From contig JAFMJU010000300.1 in assembly GCA_017853285.1 (NCBI GenBank), positions 1 to 5,133 on the forward strand: a stretch of 5,133 bases of DNA, read 5' to 3'. This DNA comes from Gemmataceae bacterium. GTDB lineage: Bacteria > Planctomycetota > Planctomycetia > Gemmatales > Gemmataceae. The position numbers were made by a program, and so were the translations under genes. Below are positions 1 to 5,098 of the stretch, in pieces. Each line of letters opens with the position of its first letter. Position 1 is the stretch's first letter. Under the pieces are notes generated by a model. That model searched no databases. It saw only the letters and a program-made list of their open reading frames with translations, and was not told the origin of the DNA.

Positions 1-45
1 ACTCGGCCCAAGTCGCCTCGGTGATACCTCGCGCACACACCCAGT

Positions 46-57
46 TGTCAAAGAACA
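46..57 (-). promoter_or_regulatory. boxA-like rRNA antitermination element
   Basis: The minus strand reads TGTTCTTTGACA, matching 10 of 12 bases of the E. coli rrn boxA (TGCTCTTTAACA). In rRNA operons the boxA RNA is bound by NusB-NusE (S10), starting assembly of an antitermination complex that lets polymerase pass structured rRNA. The element follows a stem-loop and the tRNA-Ile/tRNA-Ala pair, the expected position shortly before 23S. The caveat is that a T-rich run after a GC-rich hairpin can also be an intrinsic terminator. Confidence 0.6.
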
Positions 58-85
58 AAGGTGACCGGCATTACCGGTCACCTTT
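57..85 (-). other. 12-bp perfect stem-loop, probable boxB-type hairpin of the rRNA spacer
   Basis: Bases 57-68 pair perfectly with 74-85 around a 5-nt loop (69-73). On the minus strand the core is GGTGACCGG / CCGGTCACC, followed directly by the T-rich boxA-like element. In E. coli rrn leaders and in cyanobacterial spacers a hairpin called boxB sits just before boxA, and this copy fits that layout. The alternative is an intrinsic terminator ending a tRNA-only transcript, because the downstream bases are T-rich. The boxA match favours the antitermination reading. Confidence 0.6.
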
Positions 86-284
86 CTCCGCTTGCGCGGG
101 AGCTGCACTACTTTCGGCTGCGCCAAGTAATGCGGCTCTCGAACAAGTGAGTAGGAAACTTAGCTGAAGGTTTGATTGGAATGCAAGGCCTTTTGGAAAA
201 ATAATTCCCCGCCGCCCCCGATCAATCCCCAGCCCCTCCTCAGTCAACCCAGCCAAACCCAACCATCCATCAGGACGGCTCAAT

Positions 285-357
285 TGGAGATGAGGAGACT
301 CGAACTCCTGACATCCTGCTTGCAAAGCAGGCGCTCTACCAACTGAGCTACATCCCC
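285..357 (-). tRNA. tRNA-Ala (anticodon TGC)
   Basis: A 73-nt cloverleaf on the minus strand. The acceptor stem pairs GGGGATG with CATCTCC and contains the G3:U70 wobble pair that is the main alanine identity element. The D arm is GCTC/GAGC, the anticodon stem CCTGC/GCAGG, and the loop TTTGCAA gives anticodon TGC (plus-strand 322-324). The T arm is AGGAG-TTCGAGT-CTCCT and the discriminator base is A. The CCA end is not encoded and must be added by tRNA nucleotidyltransferase. It lies 76 nt after tRNA-Ile, the order usual in rRNA operon spacers, so the two are probably cut from one precursor. Confidence 0.97.
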
Positions 358-396
358 GATGAAGGATTGTCTTGTGGAAATCCATTCCAAAAGAGG

Positions 397-420
397 CGGC
401 GACGGTTGGCCTCGTCGCCG
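397..420 (-). other. Stem-loop in the spacer between the two tRNA genes
   Basis: CGGCGACG (397-404) pairs perfectly with CGTCGCCG (413-420), giving an 8-bp stem and 8-nt loop. It occupies much of the 76-nt gap between tRNA-Ile and tRNA-Ala. A processing or spacer-folding role is the simplest reading. A short T run follows on the minus strand, so weak termination or pausing cannot be excluded. Confidence 0.5.
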
Positions 421-433
421 TAAATCCTTACAG

Positions 434-507
434 TGGGCGTACTTGGATTCGAACCAAGGACCTCAGCTTTATCAGAGCTGCGCTCTAGCCAACTGAGCTA
501 TACGCCC
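434..507 (-). tRNA. tRNA-Ile (anticodon GAT)
   Basis: A 74-nt cloverleaf on the minus strand. The acceptor stem GGGCGTA pairs perfectly with TACGCCC and the discriminator base is A. The D arm is GCTC/GAGC, the anticodon stem CAGCT/AGCTG, and the loop CTGATAA gives anticodon GAT (plus-strand 471-473). The T arm is CTTGG-TTCGAAT-CCAAG. The CCA end is not encoded. This is the first gene of the minus-strand unit. In most bacteria tRNA-Ile(GAT) follows 16S rRNA, but here no 16S sequence lies upstream, so it appears to lead its own transcript. Confidence 0.97.
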
Positions 508-564
508 TTTGATCTCCTTCGGGCCGGGGCCCAAAAGAAGAACCGGGGGATCATTCCCCCCGAG
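508..564 (-). promoter_or_regulatory. Probable 5' leader of the tRNA-Ile/tRNA-Ala transcript with two stem-loops
   Basis: This lies between the candidate promoter and the tRNA-Ile 5' end. One hairpin pairs GGGGGA (545-550) with TCCCCC (555-560). A second pairs GGGC (521-524) with GCCC (529-532) and continues with CTTC (517-520) against GAAG (537-540). Between them the minus strand reads GGTTCTTCTTTTG (544-532), sharing GTTCTT with the boxA-like element at 46-57. A hairpin followed by a boxA-like sequence is the layout of rrn leaders, but the match is short. Confidence 0.3.
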
Positions 565-570
565 ATTTCC

Positions 571-598
571 AAGTTACCATTTGATCGTTCCGAGTCAA
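571..598 (-). promoter_or_regulatory. Candidate sigma70-type promoter for the tRNA-Ile/tRNA-Ala unit
   Basis: On the minus strand TTGACT (598-593) matches 5 of 6 bases of the -35 consensus. After a 16-bp spacer comes TAACTT (576-571), a 3 of 6 match to the -10 consensus preceded by TGG, an extended -10 arrangement. Transcription would begin near 564, about 57 nt before tRNA-Ile. A promoter is needed here if no 16S gene lies upstream. The -10 is weak and no AT-rich UP element is evident. Confidence 0.35.
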
Positions 599-906
599 CC
601 AAAGTCGGTCGTCTTCCTGTCTTCCTTTTGCCCCGCCGGACCGCTCTTTTGGCCTATTCCGCCAGAGATGACCGAATTTGGGGCAGGTCTCTGGCTGCGC
701 CTGCCCCCTACCCACCCCTTCCCTTGCCCCTGGCGGTTGCCAATGATCTGCTTTCCAACCCGACTTCCACCCCGTAGCTTGGGATGTAGCCTTTTCGCTG
801 ACCGGAGATCCCCGGCGGGGGCGACCGATGACGGTTGGCCCTTTCCCGCTCAATGATCCGGAAACCGGCCCGTTAAACAGGGCTGGGGCGGGAGCCTGTA
901 TCCCTC

Positions 907-925
907 CCGGGCTATTGCAGCCCGG
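907..925. other. 7-bp perfect stem-loop about 80 nt upstream of the SEC-C gene
   Basis: CCGGGCT (907-913) pairs perfectly with AGCCCGG (919-925) around the loop ATTGC. No T-run follows on either strand, so it is not a typical intrinsic terminator. If the SEC-C gene is transcribed from further upstream, it would fold in the 5' leader. Confidence 0.35.
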
Positions 926-992
926 TTGATTTGGGAAAAAGGCAATTTGGCATTCCGATTCACGATTTCGCGCGGCCGAGGCCCGCCACCCT

Positions 993-997
993 GAGGA
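993..997 (+). promoter_or_regulatory. Ribosome binding site of the SEC-C/TPR gene
   Basis: GAGGA lies 9 nt before the ATG at 1007 and is complementary to the usual 16S anti-Shine-Dalgarno. It supports this start. The CxC of the SEC-C motif begins only 8 residues into the protein, so the next in-frame ATG would remove the motif. Confidence 0.7.
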
Positions 998-1006
998 TTT
1001 AGTTTT

Positions 1007-2515
1007 ATGAGCGACCCATACGCCCTGTGCTCGTGCGGAAGCGGCAAAAAGTTCCGTTTCTGCTGCCAGGGCATTGCCAGCACCCTGGAAAAGGCTTTTT
1101 CCCAGGCCCGCGCAGGTCAGCTGGATTCGGCCTTGCGGACCATGGACCAGGCGATCGGATCCGAGCCGAAAAACCTGGAACTCCGACTGCATAAAGCCAA
1201 GCTGCTCGACGCGCTCAAACGCCGTCCCGAAGCCGAAAAGGCTCTGGACGATGCGATCGCCATCGATGCCAACTTCGCCCCGGCCCATTTCCAGCGTGCC
1301 CTCTGGAGGCGTCAGGAAGGGGAGATTCCAGGTGCGGCTATTCTCGCCCGCAAGGCGGTCGACATGTACTCCCTGGACGCCAAGGAGCAAATCGCCCAAG
1401 TCTATGCTTTTTTGAGTCAGGTTGAATCGCAGCTGGGCCGGCCGATCGCTGCCCGCAACGCACTGCGCATGGCCACGCGCATGGACCCCAATAATTCCCG
1501 CTATCAGGACGGTTTCGAGGCCCTGTATGGCGAGAAGTCCGGCTCGCCCTCCTTCATCCGAAGGGAATACTCCCTCCTCAGCCCGCCACCAGGCAGCAAG
1601 CGTCGGGCCGCATGGGACAAGCTTGCCAAGGAACACCGCTCCGGCCGACTGAGCGATCTGGCCAAAATGTTCAACACCCTGGCGGATCAAGATCCCCAGG
1701 ATCCCGCGGCCGCTTTCAACGCCGCCCTAACCAGCGCATGGCTGGGCGACAACACCAAGGCGCTCCAACACCTCAATCGGTATTCCACCCTGGAGCCCGA
1801 TTCGGGCCGCAAGGAAACCGCGTTGATCCTGGCCGAGGCCCTGCGTGCCGGGCATGGGTCCGAGCCGGGCGACCACGCCCTCCACGAGTTCTACTTCGTG
1901 GCCCGCAATCCCGCGCTCCTGGACAAGCTGTTCGCGAAACTCAACTCCGAGAAGCGTCTGCTCGTCCACCAGGCCGACGAAAGCGAGCAGGGGCAGACCA
2001 TGGTTGAGGCCTACTTGCTGGGCAAGACCGGCAGCCAGATCCTTGTCCCCGGCGAGGAGAACAAAACTCCGCGCTTCGCCCCGGTGGTCGCCCACATGAC
2101 CCTCAACATGCCCCTGGGCCGCCTGACCGGACCGGACAAGGAAGTCATGGAGGGCATTCGTGCCGAATTCGCCGAGGCCTTGGGCTGGGCCGACAAGGAA
2201 AACCCTGTGCGGGCGACCGGATCGCTGGGCGAGGCGGCCCATGAACCGCTGGTGGTTCCCCTCGAGCAGGATGTGACCGAGGAGGAGATGAAGTCACGCC
2301 AGCTTGAGGAAGTGGTTCGCCATTTCGAGGAAACCTGGCTCAACAAGCCCCTGAAAAGTCTGGAGGGTAAAACCCCGGCCGAGGCGGCCCAGACCGAGGA
2401 GGGCAAGGCCCGCGTCGCCGCCCTCATCCGTTTCCACGAGGAAGTCTCTTTCATCCCCAAGCGGGTCGGTTACCAGTTCGAAAACCTGCGCAAACGCCTG
2501 GGTCTTGCTGGCTGA
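1007..2515 (+). CDS. SEC-C motif and TPR-repeat protein of unknown function
   Basis: A 502-residue protein, predicted cytoplasmic because no signal peptide or membrane segment is seen. Residues 8-20 form a complete SEC-C zinc motif: C8-x-C10, eight residues, then C19-C20, with the typical GSGKK inside. In SecA this motif binds zinc and contacts SecB or ribosomes; in other proteins its partner is often unknown. Residues about 25-163 are amphipathic TPR-like helices (for example 64-90), with a further TPR-like stretch at 235-266. Residues about 288-395 match no domain I can name. At 444-475, W-L-x-x-PLxxLxGKTPxEAA followed by GKxRVxxLI resembles a C-terminal motif that recurs in SEC-C proteins and recalls Xre/MbcA/ParS-type antitoxin tails, a weak analogy. 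The gene is divergent from the tRNA unit and convergent with the propeller gene. Function is unknown; a ribosome- or protein-binding adaptor role is inference. Confidence 0.92.
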   Translation: MSDPYALCSCGSGKKFRFCCQGIASTLEKAFSQARAGQLDSALRTMDQAIGSEPKNLELRLHKAKLLDALKRRPEAEKALDDAIAIDANFAPAHFQRALWRRQEGEIPGAAILARKAVDMYSLDAKEQIAQVYAFLSQVESQLGRPIAARNALRMATRMDPNNSRYQDGFEALYGEKSGSPSFIRREYSLLSPPPGSKRRAAWDKLAKEHRSGRLSDLAKMFNTLADQDPQDPAAAFNAALTSAWLGDNTKALQHLNRYSTLEPDSGRKETALILAEALRAGHGSEPGDHALHEFYFVARNPALLDKLFAKLNSEKRLLVHQADESEQGQTMVEAYLLGKTGSQILVPGEENKTPRFAPVVAHMTLNMPLGRLTGPDKEVMEGIRAEFAEALGWADKENPVRATGSLGEAAHEPLVVPLEQDVTEEEMKSRQLEEVVRHFEETWLNKPLKSLEGKTPAEAAQTEEGKARVAALIRFHEEVSFIPKRVGYQFENLRKRLGLAG

Positions 2516-2550
2516 CGCGACGCCACGGGGCAACACAGTGCAACGGTCCA

Positions 2551-2581
2551 GGAAGCCGCCCGGGTGAACCGGGCGGCTTCC
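2551..2581. terminator. Stem-loop between convergent genes, probable bidirectional terminator
   Basis: Bases 2551-2563 pair perfectly with 2569-2581 (13 bp, mostly G:C) around the loop GTGAA. It begins 35 nt after the SEC-C gene's stop and ends one base before the stop codon of the opposing gene. Its placement strongly suggests termination, perhaps in both directions. The plus-strand T-run is weak (TTCATT) and there is none on the minus strand, so it may also act as a 3' RNA-stabilising structure. Confidence 0.7.
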
Positions 2582-2582
2582 T

Positions 2583-3677
2583 TCATTCCAACCTCAATTC
2601 GGCGAGGTAAATGGCGGTTATCGCCTTCCCATCCGCGTCCTTTTCATGGGTGGAATAGTACGAGACCCACGCCCGGCCCGGCCCGGTTTCAAGGAAACCC
2701 GGGTAGCTGTTGTCCCCGCCGGATGGAAGTTCGGCGCATTCCGCCAATTGGTCATCCACCAGCCAGCACAGGGTTGTTTTGGGCCCTGCCTCCCGCGTGA
2801 TTTTTCGCCCACCCACCAGGTACCGCCCGTTCCATCGGACCACCAGCGGGCCACCCACGGACCGGTTGAGAACCTTCCGGTCCCAATTTGAATATGGAGG
2901 CTTGGACCGTAACACCTGGGCCGGGGCGTTCCCGGTCCGGCGCGCGATTCCCAGGATGGATCCATCCGGTTCAACCAGAAAGGCTGTCTCGTCTCCTTCG
3001 ATTTCCTGGAAGACCCCCTTTTTCCTCCAGGTCAAACCGTCCTCGCTTTCCAGGAGGATCGATTCCACCTCGCGTGGTTCACCGCGGGGCTTCACCTCGA
3101 AGGAGGGCTTCCTTCTGCCACAAAGGTAAGCGGTGCTTCCATGGGCAGCCGCCCGCCAGATGTAATGTCCGAATGTCCCTTCCAGCATCACCGGGCTGTT
3201 CCAGGACTCCCCGTCCACCGACCAGGCGGCGAACCCGAGGTGCAGGTTCATGTCGTAGTCTTTCGGGGCGATGGTCGTCTTACCGGCATACCAGGTCCCC
3301 GTGTAGACAAAGAGCCTTTCCTTGAAGACCAGAAAATGCGGGTCGCGCGTGTCCCGGTCCTTCACCGAGAAACGGTGCACCTGTTTCCAGGTCCCGTCCG
3401 GTTCCAATCGCAGCACAAGAACCGATGCCGTGTGATGGACCATGTGTCCATCCGGGCAACTTCGGAAGGTCAGGTACACCCGCCCCTTGAATCGCGCGAG
3501 GTCGGTGAACGCGTTGTGCTCGCCGTTGTGAAAAATGCGCCGCACAGACTCCACCACCACACGGGGTGCGGCAGCGGAGTCCTGGGCTCCCGCGCCGGGC
3601 ACAGTTCGTGCCAGTCCTGAAACCCCCGCCAAAGCCAAAAGAGCCCTTCGGTCCGGTTCATCGGCCATCATCGCCAT
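2583..3677 (-). CDS. Predicted exported sialidase-like beta-propeller protein
   Basis: A 364-residue protein. The N-terminus has R10-R11, a short hydrophobic stretch (A12-A23) and AGA|QD near residue 31, resembling a twin-arginine signal and signal peptidase I site; a Sec signal is possible. The rest is rich in short beta-strand repeats. FTDLARFKGRVYLTFR (57-72) and RDPH (111-114) resemble a sialidase-like family common in Planctomycetes. SVDGESW (153-159) and SEDGLTW (211-217) resemble Asp-box turns. DNSYPG (322-327) and VSYYSTHE (338-345) form a characteristic C-terminal signature. A glycan-related hydrolase or binding role outside the cytoplasm is inference; true sialidase activity is not shown, since the arginine triad cannot be assigned. 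The ATG at 3677 was chosen over an upstream one at 3827 because it puts the signal at the N-terminus and avoids overlapping the divergent gene. Confidence 0.85.
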   Translation of the reverse strand: MAMMADEPDRRALLALAGVSGLARTVPGAGAQDSAAAPRVVVESVRRIFHNGEHNAFTDLARFKGRVYLTFRSCPDGHMVHHTASVLVLRLEPDGTWKQVHRFSVKDRDTRDPHFLVFKERLFVYTGTWYAGKTTIAPKDYDMNLHLGFAAWSVDGESWNSPVMLEGTFGHYIWRAAAHGSTAYLCGRRKPSFEVKPRGEPREVESILLESEDGLTWRKKGVFQEIEGDETAFLVEPDGSILGIARRTGNAPAQVLRSKPPYSNWDRKVLNRSVGGPLVVRWNGRYLVGGRKITREAGPKTTLCWLVDDQLAECAELPSGGDNSYPGFLETGPGRAWVSYYSTHEKDADGKAITAIYLAELRLE

Positions 3678-3685
3678 GGTCTTTA

Positions 3686-3691
3686 CCCCCC
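3686..3691 (-). promoter_or_regulatory. Purine-rich ribosome binding site deciding the propeller gene start
   Basis: A run of six G on the minus strand lies 8 nt before the ATG at 3677. It is a non-canonical but plausible Shine-Dalgarno match. The alternative in-frame ATGs at 3671 and 3668 would be 14 and 17 nt away, which is too far, so 3677 is preferred. Confidence 0.45.
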
Positions 3692-3698
3692 AAGGCCC

Positions 3699-3727
3699 TT
3701 GCAACCGCGAGAATAAGGCAGCACAAT
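3699..3727 (+). promoter_or_regulatory. Candidate sigma70-type promoter for the DUF6807 gene
   Basis: TTGCAA (3699-3704) and CACAAT (3722-3727) each match 4 of 6 consensus bases and are 17 bp apart, the ideal spacing. Transcription would begin near 3734, giving a leader of about 28 nt that contains the AGGA ribosome site at 3751-3754. Confidence 0.35.
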
Positions 3728-3761
3728 CGTCGATGAAAGCTCTCTCACTCAGGATTATCCC

Positions 3762-5024
3762 ATGCGGCAGTATTCGCTGGTCACACTCATCGGCCTGATG
3801 GCATGCCTGCCACCGGCCGGAGCCCAAAACATCACGGTTTCCGGCGGCGAAAAGGATTTGGCCGATGTGGTGGTGAAGATACCGGCTCCCAAAGGGATCG
3901 CCGCCACCACCAACGCGGTCGAACTGTCATCCGGTGGCGTGGTGCCAGCGCAAATCGCCGGCCGGGGCCAAACCGATGATCCCGGGGTGGAAAAATTCCT
4001 GGTCTTCGTCCTTCCGGCGCTGAAGGCTGGCCAAAAGGTTCAAGCCACCCCTGTCACCCTGAATCATGTGGTGGCGCCTCCTGCTTTCAGGTTCGGGGAA
4101 TCCAAAGAAGGCCTGCCCGAGCTGAACCTGGTGGAGGTGAACAAAAAAAGACCGGTTCTTCAGTATTTCAACCACAAGCGCGACGCGTCCGACCACTACT
4201 ACACCTTCAAGCCGTTCCACAATGTCTTCGATCCGGTGGACGGCTCCACCATGCTCACCAACACCTCGGCCAAAACCGCCAAGGACGGTCAATTCCCCCA
4301 CCATAGGGGTCTGTTCTTCGGGTTCAACCGCATCAGTTACACGGGTCCGGACGGCAAGAAAAAAACCGCCGACATCTGGCATGGCACCCAGAATGTATTC
4401 TCCGAGCACGAAAAAACACTGTTCACCGAGGCAGGTCAGGTATTGGGCCGCCAGCGCGCCCAAATCGCCTGGCATGGCAGCGATGGGGCCACCTTTGCCG
4501 AGGAAACCCGCGAGCTGACTGTCTACAACACCCCGGGTGGCACCCTTATCGACTGGAGCACCCGACTCGTCAGCAAGGCTGGGACAATCCGGCTCGATGG
4601 TGACCCTCAACACGCCGGCTTCCATTTCCGGGCCAACCAGGAAGTTGCCAAAAACGGCAAGGAGCAAACCTACTACCTTCGCCCCGATGGCAAAGGCAAA
4701 AACGGCGAGACCCGAAACTGGGACGCCAAGGGAAAAAATCCCCAAGCCATCAACCTGCCTTGGAACGCCATGAGCTTTTTGACCGATGGCAAACGCTTCA
4801 CCGTGCTGCGGGTCAATCATCCTTCGAACCCTGGCGAAACCCGTGGCAGCGAGCGGGAATATGGAAGATTCGGCGATTATTTTGAATACGACCTGACACC
4901 TGAAAAACCCCTGCAAATCAGATACAGGCTCTGGATCCAGCAGGGTGAAATGTCTGCCGACCAATGCGAAAGGATCGCCCGGGCGTTCGTCAATCCGCCC
5001 AAGGCCGTGGCTGGCGACCAATAA
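3762..5024 (+). CDS. Exported DUF6807 (PmoA-like) family protein
   Basis: A 420-residue protein. The start is supported by AGGA (3751-3754), 7 nt before the ATG. Residues 1-21 form a Sec signal peptide with a hydrophobic core (L6-L16) and an AGA|QN cleavage site. The conserved family region runs from about 130 to 412. Its hallmarks are FPHHRGLFFGF (178-188), DIWHG (204-208), DPQHAGFHFR (281-290), PWNAMSF (333-339), HPSNPGE (353-359) and REYGRFGDYF (365-374). These match the family once labelled 'methane oxygenase PmoA' (PF14100) and now DUF6807. It has no resemblance to the membrane-embedded PmoA subunit of methane monooxygenase, and that name should not be used for function. Members are frequent in polysaccharide-degrading Planctomycetota and Verrucomicrobiota. 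The invariant-looking histidines (H180, H181, H284, H288) suggest a catalytic or metal site, which is inference. It is divergent from an exported propeller protein, consistent with a shared glycan-related role. Confidence 0.92.
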   Translation: MRQYSLVTLIGLMACLPPAGAQNITVSGGEKDLADVVVKIPAPKGIAATTNAVELSSGGVVPAQIAGRGQTDDPGVEKFLVFVLPALKAGQKVQATPVTLNHVVAPPAFRFGESKEGLPELNLVEVNKKRPVLQYFNHKRDASDHYYTFKPFHNVFDPVDGSTMLTNTSAKTAKDGQFPHHRGLFFGFNRISYTGPDGKKKTADIWHGTQNVFSEHEKTLFTEAGQVLGRQRAQIAWHGSDGATFAEETRELTVYNTPGGTLIDWSTRLVSKAGTIRLDGDPQHAGFHFRANQEVAKNGKEQTYYLRPDGKGKNGETRNWDAKGKNPQAINLPWNAMSFLTDGKRFTVLRVNHPSNPGETRGSEREYGRFGDYFEYDLTPEKPLQIRYRLWIQQGEMSADQCERIARAFVNPPKAVAGDQ

Positions 5025-5041
5025 ATGCCCGGCGATTTCAA

Positions 5042-5055
5042 CCGGAAATTTCCGG
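5042..5055. repeat. 14-bp perfect palindrome
   Basis: CCGGAAATTTCCGG is perfectly self-complementary, 17 bp after the DUF6807 stop codon. It could be a binding site for a dimeric regulator of an unseen downstream gene, or part of the 3' structure of this transcript. No partner copy was noticed elsewhere in the window. Confidence 0.4.
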
Positions 5056-5072
5056 CGGGTGAATCTTGCGAC

Positions 5073-5098
5073 CCCGTGCCCTCCAAGCTGGACACGGG
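5073..5098 (+). terminator. Possible terminator after the DUF6807 gene
   Basis: CCCGTG (5073-5078) pairs with CACGGG (5093-5098), and inside it TCC (5082-5084) pairs with GGA (5090-5092) around AAGCT, leaving a 3-nt bulge. The bases that follow (TATTTC) are only moderately T-rich. Its position about 50 nt after the stop suits a terminator, but the fold is modest. Confidence 0.35.

Larger units (their letters stand above)
1..284 (-). other. Spacer downstream of tRNA-Ala, probably the internal spacer before a 23S rRNA gene
   Basis: No protein gene is supported here. Read on the minus strand, this is the stretch transcribed after tRNA-Ala. It holds about 200 bases without recognisable features, then a 12-bp stem-loop and a boxA-like element near the left edge. 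That order (tRNA-Ile, tRNA-Ala, boxB-type hairpin, boxA) is the usual 3' half of a bacterial 16S-23S spacer. The mature 23S 5' end is not visible, so the 23S gene is inferred to begin beyond position 1. The open frame that crosses this stretch runs through the tRNA-Ala gene and is not credible as a protein. Confidence 0.6.
508..1006. other. 499-bp non-coding region between divergent transcription units
   Basis: This gap separates the minus-strand tRNA unit from the plus-strand SEC-C gene. No credible protein or RNA gene is seen. In particular the 16S 3' end, which would appear on the plus strand as AAAGGAGGTGATCC, is absent. It contains a candidate minus-strand promoter and leader near 513-598, a strongly pyrimidine-rich plus-strand tract (701-730 has only 4 purines), and a 7-bp stem-loop at 907-925. 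No convincing plus-strand promoter for the SEC-C gene was recognised. Confidence 0.7.
3678..3761. promoter_or_regulatory. 84-bp divergent promoter region
   Basis: This is the only space between the divergent propeller and DUF6807 genes, so promoters for both should lie here or extend into the coding regions. The best plus-strand candidate is at 3699-3727. On the minus strand TATTCT (3715-3710) matches 4 of 6 bases of a -10 element, but its -35 (TTTCAT) is poor. If both are real, the promoters overlap and the two genes may compete for polymerase or share one regulator. Confidence 0.45.

Noticed and set aside
71..385. 104-codon minus-strand open frame over tRNA-Ala
   Set aside because: It contains the whole tRNA-Ala sequence, and its translation is the usual artefact of reading through a tRNA.
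401..840. 11-bp direct repeat GACGGTTGGCC at 401-411 and 830-840
   Set aside because: A few shared 11-mers are expected by chance in 5 kb of GC-rich DNA, and the two contexts differ.
433..856. Two plus-strand open frames of about 115 codons across and beyond tRNA-Ile
   Set aside because: One is the antisense of tRNA-Ile. Both continue through pyrimidine-rich DNA giving proline- and leucine-rich translations without motifs, and no ribosome site is evident.
508..1006. A hidden 16S rRNA gene or fragment upstream of tRNA-Ile
   Set aside because: The gap is far too short for 16S and the conserved 3' end (AAAGGAGGTGATCC on the plus strand) is not present.
551..1690. 379-codon minus-strand open frame overlapping the SEC-C gene
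   Set aside because: It lies antisense to a gene with clear motifs. Its translation has no recognisable domain and spans low-complexity non-coding DNA. Long antisense frames are expected in GC-rich coding DNA.
3795..3806. Lipoprotein signal (L-M-A-C at residues 12-15 of the DUF6807 protein)
   Set aside because: M at the -2 position fits the lipobox poorly, and the AGA|QN site a few residues later is a better signal peptidase I site. It remains a minor alternative.
3678..3827. N-terminal extension of the propeller gene to an ATG at 3827
   Set aside because: It would add 50 residues before the export signal and overlap the start of the divergent DUF6807 gene and its ribosome site.
3927..5021. 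364-codon minus-strand open frame inside the DUF6807 gene
   Set aside because: It is fully antisense to a gene with a signal peptide and strong family motifs. It is a composition-driven shadow frame.
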